Origin: Cristatella mucedo
Lineage: Eukaryota; Bryozoa; Phylactolaemata; Cristatellidae
Length of the DNA stretch: 64,000 nucleotides
Direction: 5' to 3'
NCBI GenBank assembly: GCA_009760855.2
Contig: WPIO01000319.1
Span: 32,825 to 96,824, forward strand
Below the pieces are notes generated by a model. That model had not been told where the DNA came from and did no database searches. It was given only the letters and a program-made list of their open reading frames with translations. This document shows, in pieces, positions 13,051 through 25,510 of this stretch; position 1 is the stretch's first letter, and the number at the start of each line of letters is the position of its first letter. A program made the translations under genes and the position numbers.

Positions 13051-15179
13051 CTTGCATTAGGCCATTCACACGTGAATAGCTTATTTTGCATGACTTCACA
13101 GCAGATCGTACATTATCTAGATACTGTAAATCAACGCGTCGATTCATGCAGTCCCTCGGAGAGGAGTGCAGGTATTGCTTTAGGCAATCGCACATAAATA
13201 ACTCATTTTGATTGAGTTTGCAGCTGATCGCGGAATAAAGACACCTCGATACTGCCCGTTATAGCTTGTGATAACTTGCTGCACATTGCTGCGCCTTGCA
13301 TTAGGCCATTCACACATGAATAGCTTATTTTGCATGACTTCACAGCAGATCGCACATTATCTCGATACTTTAAATCAACCAGTCAAGTCATGCAGTCCCT
13401 CGAGAAGAGTGCAGGTATTGCTTTAGGCAATCGCACATAAATTACTCATTTCGGTTGAGTTTGCAGCAGAGCCCTGAATATAAAGACACCTCGATACTGC
13501 TCATTATATCGTGTGATAACTTGCTGCAGATTGCGGCTCCTTTCATTAGGCCGTTCACACGTGAATAGCTTATTTTGATGACTTCACAGCAGATCGCACA
13601 TTATCTAGATACTTTGAATCAACCCGTCAAGGCATGAAGTAGCTTGGAGTAGAGTGCAGGCCTTGCTTTAGGCAATCGCACTTGAATAACTCTATTCGCT
13701 TAGGTTCGCAGCAGATCGCTGAATATTAAGACACCTCAATACTACTCATTATATCGTGTGATGACTGGCAGCAGAGTGCAGATACTTGCATTAGGCCATT
13801 CACACTTGAATTGCTTATCTTGCAGCGGAGTGCAGCTCCTTGCTTTGGGCAATCGCACCTGAATAACACATTTCGGTTGAGTTTGCTGCAGATCGCTGGA
13901 TATAAAGACATCTCGATACTGCTCGTTATATCGTGTGATAACTTGCTGCAGATTGAGGCGCCTAGCATTAGGCCATTCACACTTGAATAGCTTACCTTGC
14001 ATGATATCCCAGCAGATCGCACAATATATAGTTACTTTAAAGCAATCCGCCGGGGCATGCAGTTGTTTGCACCATAATGCAGCTCCTTGCTTTAGGCAAT
14101 CGCACTTGAACGAGTCATTTCGCTTAAGTTTGCAGCAGATCGCAGAAAACAAAGACACCTCGATACTTCTCGTTATATCGTGTGATAGCTTGATGCAGAG
14201 TGCGGCGCCTAGCATTAGGCCATTAACACTTGAATAACCTACTTTGGATGAGATCGCAGCAGATGGCACAATATTTAGATACTTTCAATCGACCCGTCTA
14301 AGTGTGAGGTAGCTTGCAGCGGAGTGCAGCTCCTTGGTTTAAGCAATCGCACATGAATAACTCATTTCGGTTAAGTTTGCAGCTGATCGCGGAATATAAA
14401 GACATCTCGATACTGCTCGTTATAGCGTGCGATAGCTTGCTGCAGAGTGGGGCGCCTAGCATTAGGCCATTCACACTTGAATAACCTACTTTGCATAAGA
14501 TCGCAGCAGCTCGCACAATATCTAGATACTTTAAATCAACCCGTCTAAGCGTGCTGTAGCTTGCAGCAGAGTCCAGCTACTTGGTTTAGGCAATCGCACC
14601 TAAATAACACATTTTGGTTAAGTTTGCTGCAGATCGTTGAATATAAAGACACCCCGATACTGCTCGTTGTATCGTGTGATAACTTGCTGCAGATTGCAGC
14701 GCCTAGCATTAGGCCATTTACACTTGAATAGCTTATCTTGCATGACTTCACAGCAGATCGCACTATATCTTGATACTTTAAATCAACCAGTCAAGTCATG
14801 CAGTCGCCCGGAGATTAGTGCAGGCCTTGCTTTAGGCAATAGCACTTGAATAACTCATTTCGCTTGAGTTTGCAGCAGATCGCAGAAGATTAAGACACCT
14901 CGATACTGCTCGTTATAGCGTGTGATGACTTGCTGCAGTGTGAGGCGCCTTGCATTACTTGAATAGCTTATCTTGCATGAGCTTACAGCAGATCGCACAA
15001 TATCTAGATATTTTAAATCAACCCACCAGAGCGTGCAGTAGTTTGCAGCATAATGCAGCTCCTTGCTTCAGGCAATCGCACTTGAATAACTCATTTCGGT
15101 TGAGTTTGCAGCTGATCGCGGAATATAAAGACACCTCGATACTGCCCGTTATATCGTGTGATAACTTGCTGCAGATTGC
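13051..15179 (+). repeat. Segmental block R, copy 1 (includes 70-bp-deleted monomer at about 13,822)
   Basis: Matches 16,908-19,036 at an offset of 3,856-3,857. It carries CTGTAAATCAACGCGTCGAT, the CAGCAGAGCCCTG half A and the truncated monomer with CTTATCTTGCAGCGGAGTGC near 13,822. That truncated monomer is the phase marker of the HOR domain 26 kb to the right, so block R is an early relative of the HOR unit. Confidence 0.8.
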
Positions 15180-15239
15180 GGCTCCTTTCATTAGGCCATT
15201 CACACGTGAATAGCTTATTTTGCATGACTTCAAAGCAGA

Positions 15240-16860
15240 TCGCACATTATCTAGATACTTTAAATGAACCTGTCTCAGCGTGCGGTAGCTTGCAGCAGGG
15301 TGCAGCTCCTTGGTTTAGGCGATCGCACTTAAATAACCCATTTTGCCTAAGTTTGCAGAAGATCGCAGAATATTAAGACACCACGATACTGCTCGTTGTA
15401 GAGCGTGATAACTTGCTAGAGAGTGCGGCTCCTAGATATAGGCCATTTACGCTTGAATAGCTTATCTTGCAAGAGTTCACAGCAGATCGCCAAATATCTA
15501 GATAATTTAAATCAACCCGTCAAGGCATGCAGTAGCCCGGAGCAGAGTGCTGGCCTTACTTAAGGCAATCGCACTTGAATAACTCATTTCGCTTAAGTTT
15601 GAGCAGACCGCGGAATATAAAGACACCTTGCTACTACACGTTATAGCATGTGATAACTTGCTGCAGAGTGCGTTGCCTAGCATTAGGCCATTAAAACTTA
15701 AATAACCTATTTTGCATGAGATCGCAGCAGATCACACAATATCTAGATACTTTAAATCAACCAGTCAGTGTGTGCAGCAGCTCTCCTCAGAGTGCAGCTC
15801 CTTGCTTTAGGCAATCGCACTAGAATAACTCATTTCGCTTGAGTTCGCAGCAGATCGCTGAATATTAAGACACCTCGATACTACTCGATATGTCGTGTGA
15901 TGACTTGCTGGAGAGTGCTGATCCTTGCATTAAGCCATTCACACTTGAAAAGCTGATTTTGCATTTGTCTACAGCAGATCGCACAATATCTAGATACTTT
16001 AAATCAACCCGCCAGTGTGTGCTGTAGTTTGCAGCATAATGCAGCGCCTTGCTTCAGGCAATCGCACTTGAATAACTCATTTCGCTTGAGTTTGCAGCAG
16101 ATCGCTGAATATAAAGACACCTCGATACTGCTCGTTATAGCGTGCGATAGCTTGCTGCAGAGTGAGGCGCCTAGCATTAGGCCATTCACACTTGACTAAC
16201 CTACTTTGCATGAGATCGCAGCAGATTGCACAATATCTAGGTACTTTAAATCAACCCGTCAAGTCATGCAGTCGCTCGGAGAGGAGTGCAGGCCTTGGGT
16301 TAGGCATTCGAACTTGAATAACTCATTTCGCTTGAGTTTGCAGCAGATCGCTGAATATAAAGACACCACCATACTGCTTGTTATAGAGTGTGACTTGCTG
16401 CAGAGTGCGGTGCTTTGCATTAGGCCATTCACACTTGAAAAGCTTATTTTGCATGATTTCACAGCAGATCGCGCAATATCTAGCTACTTTAAATCCAACC
16501 GTCGAAGCGTGCAGGAGCTAGCAGCAGAGTGCTGCACCTTGGTTTAGGCAATCACACTTGAATAACGAACTTTGCTTGACTTTGCAGCATATCGCGGAAC
16601 ATTAAGATACCTCGATACCGCACCTCATTCCGTATGATAACTTGCTGCAGAGTGCGGTGCCTTGCATTAAGCCATTCACACTTGAATAACTTATTTTGCA
16701 TGAGTTTACAGCAGATCGGACAATATCTAGAGACTTTAAATCCACCCGTCGAAGCTTGCATGAGCTAGCAGCAGAGTGCTGCGCCTTGCTTTGGGCAATC
16801 GTACTTAAAAAACCCATTTCGAATGAGTTTTCAGAAGATCACGGAATGTAAAGACACCTC
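15240..16860 (+). repeat. Segmental block S, copy 1
   Basis: Starts with AAATGAACCTGTCTCAGCG and includes GCCTTACTTAAGGCAATCGC and CAGCTCTCCTCAGAGTGCAG. It matches 35,996 onward at offset 20,734 up to about 36,990, and then at offset 20,537 after a deletion in the right copy. Its right part (from 16,204) also matches block Q copy 1 at offset 10,744. Confidence 0.8.
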
Positions 16861-16907
16861 AATACTGCTCGTTATGGCGTGTGATAACTTGCTGGTGAGT
16901 GTGGTGC

Positions 16908-19036
16908 CTTGCATTAGGCCATTCACACGTGAATAGCTTATTTTGCATGACTTCACAGCAGATCGTACATTATCTAGATACTGTAAATCAACGCGTCGAT
17001 TCATGCAGTCCCTCGGAGAGGAGTGCAGGTATTGCTTTAGGCAATTGCACATAAATAACTCATTTTGATTGAGTTTGCAGCTGATCGCGGAATAAAGACG
17101 CCTCGATACTGCCCGTTCTAGCTTGTGATAACTTGCTGCACATTGCTGAGCCTTGCATTAGGCCATTCACACGTGAATAGCTTATTTTGCATGACTTCAC
17201 AGCAGATCGCACATTATCTCGAGACTTTAAATCAACCAGTCAAGTCATGCAGTCCCTCGAGAGGAGTGCAGGTATTGCTTTAGGCAATCGCACATTAATT
17301 ACTCATTTCGGTTGAGTTTGCAGCAGAGCCCTGAATATAAAGACACCTCGATACTGCTCATTATATCGTGTGATAACTTGCTGCAGATTGCGGCTCCTTT
17401 CATTAGGCCATTCACACGTGAATAGCTTATTTTGATGACTTCACAGCAGATCGCACATTATCTAGATACTTTGAATCAACCCGTCAAGGCATAAAGTTGC
17501 TTGGAGTAGAGTGCAGGCCTTGCTTTAGGCAATCGCACTTGAATAACTCTATTCGCTTAGGTTCGCAGCAGATCGCTGAATATTAAGACACCTCAATACT
17601 ACTCATTATATCGTGTGATGACTGGCAGCAGAGTGCAGATACTTGCATTAGGCCATTCACACTTGAATAGCTTATCTTGCAGCGGAGTGCAGCTCCTTGC
17701 TTTGGGCAATCGCACCTGAATAACACATTTCGGTTGAGTTTGCTGCAGATCGCTGAATATATAGACATCTCGATACTGCTCGTTATATCGTGTGATAACT
17801 TGCTGCAGATTGAGGCGCCTAGCATTAGGCCATTCACACTTGAATAGCTTACCTTGCATGATATCCCAGCAGATCGCACAATATCTAGTTACTTTAAAGC
17901 AATCCGCCGGGGCATGCAGTTGTTTGCACCATAATGCAGCTCCTTGCTTTAGGCAATCGCACTTGAACGAGTCATTTCGCTTAAGTTTGCAGCAGATCGC
18001 AGAATACAAAGACACCTCGATACTTCTCGTTATATCGTGTGATAGCTTGATGCAGAGTGCGGCGCCTAGCATTAGGCCATTCACACTTGAATAACCTACT
18101 TTGGATGAGATCGCAGCAGATGGCACAATATTTAGATACTTTCAATCGACCCGTCTAAGTGTGAGGTAGCTTGCAGCGGAGTGCAGCTCCTTGGTTTAAG
18201 CAATCGCACATGAATAACTCATTTCGGTTAAGTTTGCAGCTGATCGCGGAATATAAAGACATCTCGATACTGCTCGTTATAGCGTGCGATAGCTTGCTGC
18301 AGAGTGGGGCGCCTAGCATTAGGCCATTTACACTTGAATAACCTACTTTGCATAAGATCGCAGCAGCTCGCACAATATCTAGATACTTTAAATCAACCCG
18401 TCTAAGCGTGCTGTAGCTTGCAGCAGAGTCCAGCTACTTGGTTTAGGCAATCGCACCTAAATAACACATTTTGGTTAAGTTTGCAGCATATCGCTGAATA
18501 TAAAGACACCTCGATACTGCTCGTTATATCGTGTAAAACTTGCCGCAGTTTGCAGGGCATTGCATTAGGCCATTGAAAATTGAATACCCTATTTTGCGTG
18601 AGTTCACAGCAGATCGCACTATATCTTGATACTTTAAATCAACCAGTCAAGTCATGCAGTCGCCCGGAGATTAGTGCAAGCCTTGCTTTAGGCAATAGCA
18701 CTTGAATAACTCATTTCGCTTGAGTTTGCAGCAGATCGCAGAAGATTAAGACACCTCGATACTGCTCGTTATAGCGTGTGATGACTTGCTGCAGTGTGAG
18801 GCGCCTTGCATTACTTGAATAGCTTATCTTGCATGAGCTTACAGCAGATCGCACAATATCTCGATATTTTAAATCAACCCACCAGAGCGTGCAGTAGTTT
18901 GCAGCATAATGCAGCTCCTTGCTTCAGGCAATCGCACTTGAATAACTCATTTCGGTTGAGTTTGCAGCTGATCGCGGAATATAAAGACACCTCGATACTG
19001 CCCGTTATATCGTGTGATAACTTGCTGCAGATTGCG
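16908..19036 (+). repeat. Segmental block R, copy 2
   Basis: Collinear with block R copy 1 at offset 3,857, including the truncated monomer near 17,682. One patch at about 18,481-18,612 differs strongly from the equivalent part of copy 1 while the register is almost unchanged. Confidence 0.8.
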
Positions 19037-20100
19037 GCGCCTAGCATTAGGATGTTCACACTTGAATAGCTTATCTTGCATGAGTTCACAGCAGATCGCA
19101 CAATATCTAGATATTTTAAATCAACCCACAAGAGCGTGCAGTAGTTTGCAGCATAATGCAGCTCCTTGCTTCAGGCAATCGCACTTGAATAACTCATTTC
19201 GGTTGAGTTTGCAGCTGATCGCGGAATATAAAGAAACCTCGATACTGCCCGTTATATCGTGTGATAACTTGCTGCAGATTGCGGCGCCTAGCATTAGGCC
19301 ATTCACACTTGAATAGCTTATCTTGCATGATATCCCAGCAGATCGCACAATATCTAGATACTTTAAACTAATCCGCTGGGGCATGCAGTTGTTTGCACCA
19401 CAATGCACCTCCTTGCTTTAGGCAATCGCAATTGAATAACTCATTTTGCTTGACTTTGCAACAAATCGCTAAATATAAAGACACCTCGATACTGCTCTAT
19501 ATAGCCGTGATAGCTTGCTGTTGAGTTTGGCGCCTAGCATTAGGCCATTCACACTTGAATACCTTATTTTTTATGGGTTCACAGCAGATCGCACAATATC
19601 TAGATACTTTAAATCAACCCGTCAAGTCATGCAGTCCCTCGAGAGGAGTGCAGGTATTGCTTTACGCAATCGCACATAAATTACTCATTTCGGTTGAGTT
19701 TGCAGCAGAGCCCTGAATATAAAAACACCTCGATACTGCCCGTTATATCGTGTGATAACTTGCTGCAGATTGCGGCGCCTAGCATTAGGACGTTCACACT
19801 TGAATAGCTTATCTTGCATGAGTTCACAGCAGATCGCACAATATCTAGATATTTTAAATCAACCCACAAGAGCGTGCAGTAGTTTGCAGCATAATGCAGC
19901 TCCTTGCTTCAGGCAATCGCACTTGAATAACTCATTTCGGTTGAGTTTGCAGCTGATCGCGGAATATAAAGACACCTCGATACTGCTCATTATATCGTGT
20001 GATAACTTGCTGCAGATTGCGGCTCCTTTCATTAGGCCATTCACACGTGAATAGCTTATTTTGCATGACTTCAAAGCAGATCGCACATTATCTAGATACT
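19014..20100 (+). repeat. Local three-monomer tandem repetition
   Basis: The monomer with ATTTTAAATCAACCCACAAG and the preceding GGATGTTCACACTTG or GGACGTTCACACTTG half B occurs near 19,050 and again near 19,790. The spacing is 738 bp, three monomers. The copies are nearly identical, so the duplication is comparatively recent for this part of the array. Confidence 0.7.
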
Positions 20101-20606
20101 TTAAATCAACCCGTCAAGGCATGAAGTAGCTTGGAGTAGAGTGCAGGCCTTGCTTTAGGCAATCGCACTTGAATAATTCTTTACGCTTGAGTTTGCAGCA
20201 GATCGCTGAATATAAAGACACCTCGATACTGCTCGTTATATCGTGTGATGACGTGCTGCAGAGTGAGGGGCCTAGCATTAGGCCATTCACACTTGAATAA
20301 CCTAGTAGGCATGAGATCGCAGCTGATCGCACAATATCTAGATACTTTAAATCAACCCGTCTAAGCGTGTGGTAGCTTGCAGCGGAGTGCAGCTCCTTGC
20401 TTTAGGCGATCGCACCTGAATAACACATTTCGGTTGAGTTTGCTGCAGATCGCTGAATATAAAGACACCTTGATACTGCTCTATATAGCCGTGATAGCTT
20501 GCTGCTGAGTGTGGCGCCTAGCATTAGGCCATTCACACTTGAATACCTTATTTTTTATAGGTTCACAGCAGATCGCACAATATCTAGATACTTTAAATCA
20601 ACCCGC

Positions 20607-22069
20607 CAGTGTGTGCACTAGTTTGCAGCATAATGCAGCGCCTTGCTTCAGGCAATTGCACTTGAATAACTCATTTCGCTTGAGTTTGCAGCAGATCGCT
20701 GAATATAAAGACACCTCGATACTGCTCGTTATATCGTGTGATGACGTGCTGCAGAGTGAGGGGCCTAACATTAGGCCATTCACACTTGAATAACTTATCT
20801 TGCATGATATCCCAGCAGATCGCACAATATCTAGATACTTTAAAGCTATCCGCCGGGGCATGCAGTTGTTGGCACCATAATGCAGCTCCTTGCTTTAGGC
20901 AATCGCACTTGAATAACTCATTTTGCTTGAGTTTGCAGCAGATCGCAGAATATTAAGACACCTCGATACTTCTCGTTATATCGTGTGATAGCTTGCTGCA
21001 GAGTGAGGCGCCTAGCATTAGGTCATTGGCACTTGAATAACCTACTAGGCATGAGATCGCAGCTGATCGCACAATATCTAGATACTTTAAATCAACCCGT
21101 TTAAGCGTGTGGTAGCTTGAAGCGGAGTGCAGCTCCTTGCTTTAGGCAATCGCACCTGAGTAACACATTTTGGTTAAGTTTGCTGCAGATCGCTGAATAT
21201 AAAGACACCTCGATACTGCTCGTTATATCGTGTGATAACTTGCTGCAGATTGAGGCGCCTAGCATTAGGCCATTCAAACTTGAATAGCTTATCTTGCATG
21301 AGTTCACAGCAGATCGCATAATATCGAGATACTTTAAATAAACCCGCCAGAGCATGGAGTAGTTTGCAGCATAATGCAGCTCCTTGCTTTAGGCAATCGC
21401 ACTTGAATAACTCGGTTTGCTTGAGTTTGCAGCAAATCGCTAAATATAAAGACACCTCGATACTGCTCTTTATAGCGCGTCATGACTTGCTGCAGAGTGG
21501 GGCGCCTAGCATTAGGCCATTCACACTTAAATAGCTTATTTTGCATGATTTCACAGCAGATCGCACAATATCTAGATACTTCAAATCAACCAGTAAAGGC
21601 AAGAAGTAGCTCGGAGCAGAGTGCAGGCCTTGCTATATGCAGTCGCACTTGAATAATTCATTTCGCTTGAGTTTGCAGCAGATAGCAGAATATGAAGACA
21701 CCACGATACTGCTCGTTATAGAGCGATATAACTTGCTGCAGAGTGCAGTGCCTTGCATTAGGCCATTCACACTTGAATAGCTTATTTTTCATGACTTCAC
21801 AGCAGATCGCACAATATCTAGATACTTTAAATAAACCCGTTAAGGCATGAAGTATCTCGGAGCAGAGTGCAGGCCTTGTTTTAGGCAATCGCACTTGAAT
21901 AATTCATTTCGCTTGAGTTTGCAGCAGATAGCTGAATAAAATGACAACTCGATACTGCTCGTTATATCGTGTGATAACTTGCTGCAGATTACGGCGCCTT
22001 GCATTAGGCCATTCACAATTGAATAGCTTATTTTGCATGACTTCACAGCAGATCACACAATATCTAGAT
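20607..22069 (+). repeat. Segmental block P, copy 3
   Basis: Collinear with about 848-2,310 at offset 19,759. Collinearity with the first copy resumes near 22,532 at offset 20,252, a shift of 493 bp. Exactly two monomers were therefore inserted here or lost there. Confidence 0.8.
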
Positions 22070-23240
22070 ACTTTAAATCAACCCGCCAGAGCGTGCAGTA
22101 GTTTGCAGCAAAGCGCAGCTCCTTGCTTTAGGCAATCGCACATGAAAACCACATTTTAGTCAGGTTTGCAGCTGATCGCTGAATATAAAGACACCTCGAT
22201 ACTGCCCGTTTTATCGTGTGATAACTTGCTGCAGATTGCGGCGCCTTGCATTAGGCCATTCACACGTGAATAGCTTATTTTGCATGACTTCACAGCAGAT
22301 CGTACAATATTTAGATACTTTAAATCAAAGCGTCGAGTCATGCAGTCCCTCGGAGAGGAGTGCAGGTATTGCTTTAGGCAATCGCACATAAATAACTCAT
22401 TTCGGTTGAGTTTGCAGCTGATCGCGGAATATAAAGACACCTCGATAATGCCCGGTATAGCTTGTTATAACTTGCTGCACATTGCTGCGCCTTGCATTAG
22501 GCCATTCACACGTGAATAGCTTATTTTGCATGACTTCACAGCAGATCACACAATATCTAGATACTCTAAATCAACCCGTCAAGTCATGCAGTCCCTCGGA
22601 AAGGAGTGCAGGATTTGCTTTAGGCAATCGCACATAAATTACTCATTTTGGTTGAGTTTGCAGCAGATCGCTGAATGTAAAGACACCTCGATACTGCTCG
22701 TTATATCGCGTGATGACGTACTGCAGAGTGGGGGGCCTTGCATTAACCCATTCACACATGAATAGCTTATTTTGCATGAGTTTACAGCAGATCGCACGAT
22801 ATGTAGATAATTTAAATTAAACCGTCATGTCATGCAGTACCTCGGAGCAGAGTGATGACCTTGCTTCAGGCAATCGCACTTGAATGAGTCATTTCGCTTA
22901 AGTTTGCAGCAGATCGCAGAATACAAAGACACCTCGATACTTCTCGTTATATCGTGTGATAGCTTGCTGCAGAGTGAGGCGCCTAGCATTAGGCAATTCA
23001 CACTTGAATAACCTACTAGGCATGAGATCGCAGCTGATCGCACAATATCTAGATACTTTAAATCAACCCGTCTAAGCATGCTGTAGCTTGCAGCTGAGTG
23101 CATCTCCTTGCTTTAGGCAATCGTACCTGAACAACACATTTCGGTTAAGTTTGCTGCTGATCGCTGAATATAAAGACATCTCGATACTGCTCGTTATTTC
23201 GTGTGATAACTTCCTGCAGGGTGCGGCACCTAGCATTAGG
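22070..23240 (+). repeat. Two-monomer insertion, then resumed block P flank
   Basis: The stretch 22,070-22,531 holds the CGCAGCTCCTTGC and CATTTTAGTCAGG monomer type also seen at about 12,900, 27,260 and 30,210. From 22,532 to about 23,240 the sequence again follows 2,280-2,990. Confidence 0.7.
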
Positions 23241-24244
23241 TAGTTCACTCGTGAATAACCTACTTTGCAGGAGTTCACAGCAGATCGCACAACATCTAGA
23301 TACTTTAAATCAACCCGTCAAGTCATGCAGTCGCTCGGAGCAGAGTGCAGGCCCTGCTTTAAGCAATCGCACTTGAATAACTGATTTCGCTTGTGTTTGC
23401 AGCAGATCGCAGAATATGAAGACACCTCGATACTGCTGGTTATATCGTGTGATAACTTGCTGCAGCTTGAGGCGCCTAGCATTAGGCCATTCACACTTGA
23501 ATAGCTTATCTTGCATGAATTTACAACAGATCGCACAATATCTAGATACTTTAAATCAACCCGCCAGAGCGGGCAGTAGTTTGCAGCAGAGCTCAGCTCC
23601 TTGCTTTAGGCAATCGCACATGAATACCACATTTCGGTTAAGTTTGCTGCAGATCGCTGAATATTAAGACACCTCGATACTGCTGGTAATATCGTGTGAT
23701 AACTTGCTGCAGATTGCAGTGCCTAGCATTAGGACGTTCACACATGAATAGCTTATCTTGAGTGAGTTTACAGCAGATCGCACGATATGTAGATAATTTA
23801 AATTAAACCGTCAAGTCATGCAGTATCTCGGAGCAGAGTGATGACCATGCTTCAGGCAATCGCACTTGAATGAGTCATTTCGCTTAAGTTTGCAGCAGAT
23901 CGCAGAATACAAAGACACCTCGATACTTCTCGTTATATCGTGTGATAACTTGCTGCAGGGTGCGGCGCCTAGCATTAGGTTGTTCACTCGTGAATAACCT
24001 ACTTTGCAGGACTTCACAGTAGATCGCACAATATCTAGATACTTTAAATCAACCCGTCAAGTCATGCAGTCGCTCGGAGCAGAGTGCAGGCCCTGCTTTA
24101 GGCAATCGCACTTGAATAACTTATTTTGCTTGTGTTTGCAGCAGATCGCAGAATATGAAGACACCTCGATACTGCTGGTTATATCGTGTGATAACTTGCT
24201 GCAGAATGCGGCGCCTAGCATTAGGCCATTCACACTTGAATAGC
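23241..24244 (+). repeat. Four mixed monomers
   Basis: The stretch 23,811-24,243 matches 12,400-12,832 at offset 11,411. The preceding monomers share CTTGTGTTTGCAGCAGATCG and GAATACCACATTTCGG labels with 31.4 and 35.2 kb. No non-satellite content seen. Confidence 0.7.
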
Positions 24245-25510
24245 TTATCTTGCATGATATCCCAGCAGATCGCACAATATCTAGATACTTTAAACCAATC
24301 CGCCGGGACATGCAGTTGTTTGCACCAAAATGCACCTCCTTGTTTTAGGCAAACGCACTTGAATAACTCATTTCGCTTGAGTTTGCAGCAGATCGCAGAA
24401 TATTAAGACACCTCGATGCTGCTCGTTATAGCATGTGATAACTTGCTGCAGTGTGAGGCGCCTTGCATTAAGCCATTCACACTTGAATAGCTTATCTTGC
24501 ATGAGTTCAGAGCAGATCGCACAATATCGAGAAACTTTAAATCAACCCACCAGAGTGTGCAGTAGTTTGCAGCATAATGCAGCTCCATGCTTTAGGCAAT
24601 CGCCCTTGAATAACTCAGTTCGGTTGAGTTTGCAGCTGATCGCGGAATATAAAGACATCTCGATCCTGCCTGTTATAGCTTGTGATAACTTGCTGCACAT
24701 TGTTGGGCCTTGCATTGGGCCATTCACACGTGAATAGCTTATTTTGCATGACTTCACAGCAGATCGCACAATATCTAGCTACTTTAAATCCAACCGTCGA
24801 AGCGTGCAGGAGCTAGCAGCAGAGTGCTGCACCTTGGTTTAGGCAATCACACTTGAATAACGAACTTTGCTTGACTTTGCAGCATATTGCGGAACATAAA
24901 GATACCTTGATACTGCACCTCATTTCGTATATTAACTTGCTGCAGAGTGCATTTCCTTGCATTAAGCCATTCACACTTGAGTAACTTATTTTGCATGAGT
25001 TTACAGCAGATCGCACAATATCTAGAGACTTTAAATCCACCCGTCGAAGCTTGCATGAGCTGGCAGCAGAGTGTTGCACCTTGCTTAGGGCAATCGTACT
25101 TAAAAAACTTATTTTGAATGAGTTTTCAGAAGATCACGAAATGGAAAGACACCTCAATACTGCTCGTTATGGCGTGTGATAACTTGCTGGTGAGTGTGGT
25201 GCCTTGCATTGAGCCATTCTCACTTGAATAACCTATTTTGCATGAGATAGCAGGAGATTGCCCAATATCTAGATACTTTAAATCCACCTGTCAAAGCGTG
25301 CAGGAGCTGGCAGCAGAGTGCTCAGCTTCGCTTTAGGCAATCGCACTTGAAAAACGCATTTTGCTTGATTTTGCAGAAGATCGCAGAATATGAAGACACC
25401 TCGATACTGCTCGTTCTATCGTGTGATAACTTGCTGCAGATTGCAGAGTCTTGCATTAGGCCATTCACACTTGAATAGCTTATTTTGCATGACTTTACAG
25501 CAGATCGCAC
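24245..25510 (+). repeat. Segmental block Q, copy 2
   Basis: Matches 6,934 onward at offset 17,311 and, over 24,435-25,510, matches 40,678-41,753 at offset 16,243. This is the same monomer order that begins each right-hand HOR after the truncated monomer, so it may be a pre-amplification copy. Confidence 0.8.

Noticed and set aside
13690-13720. Pol III B-box-like GGTTCGCAGC in the TTAGGTTCGCAGCAGATCGC half-A variant
   Set aside because: Only GGTTCG fits; the required later positions and an A box at suitable distance are absent, so there is no tRNA or SINE gene.
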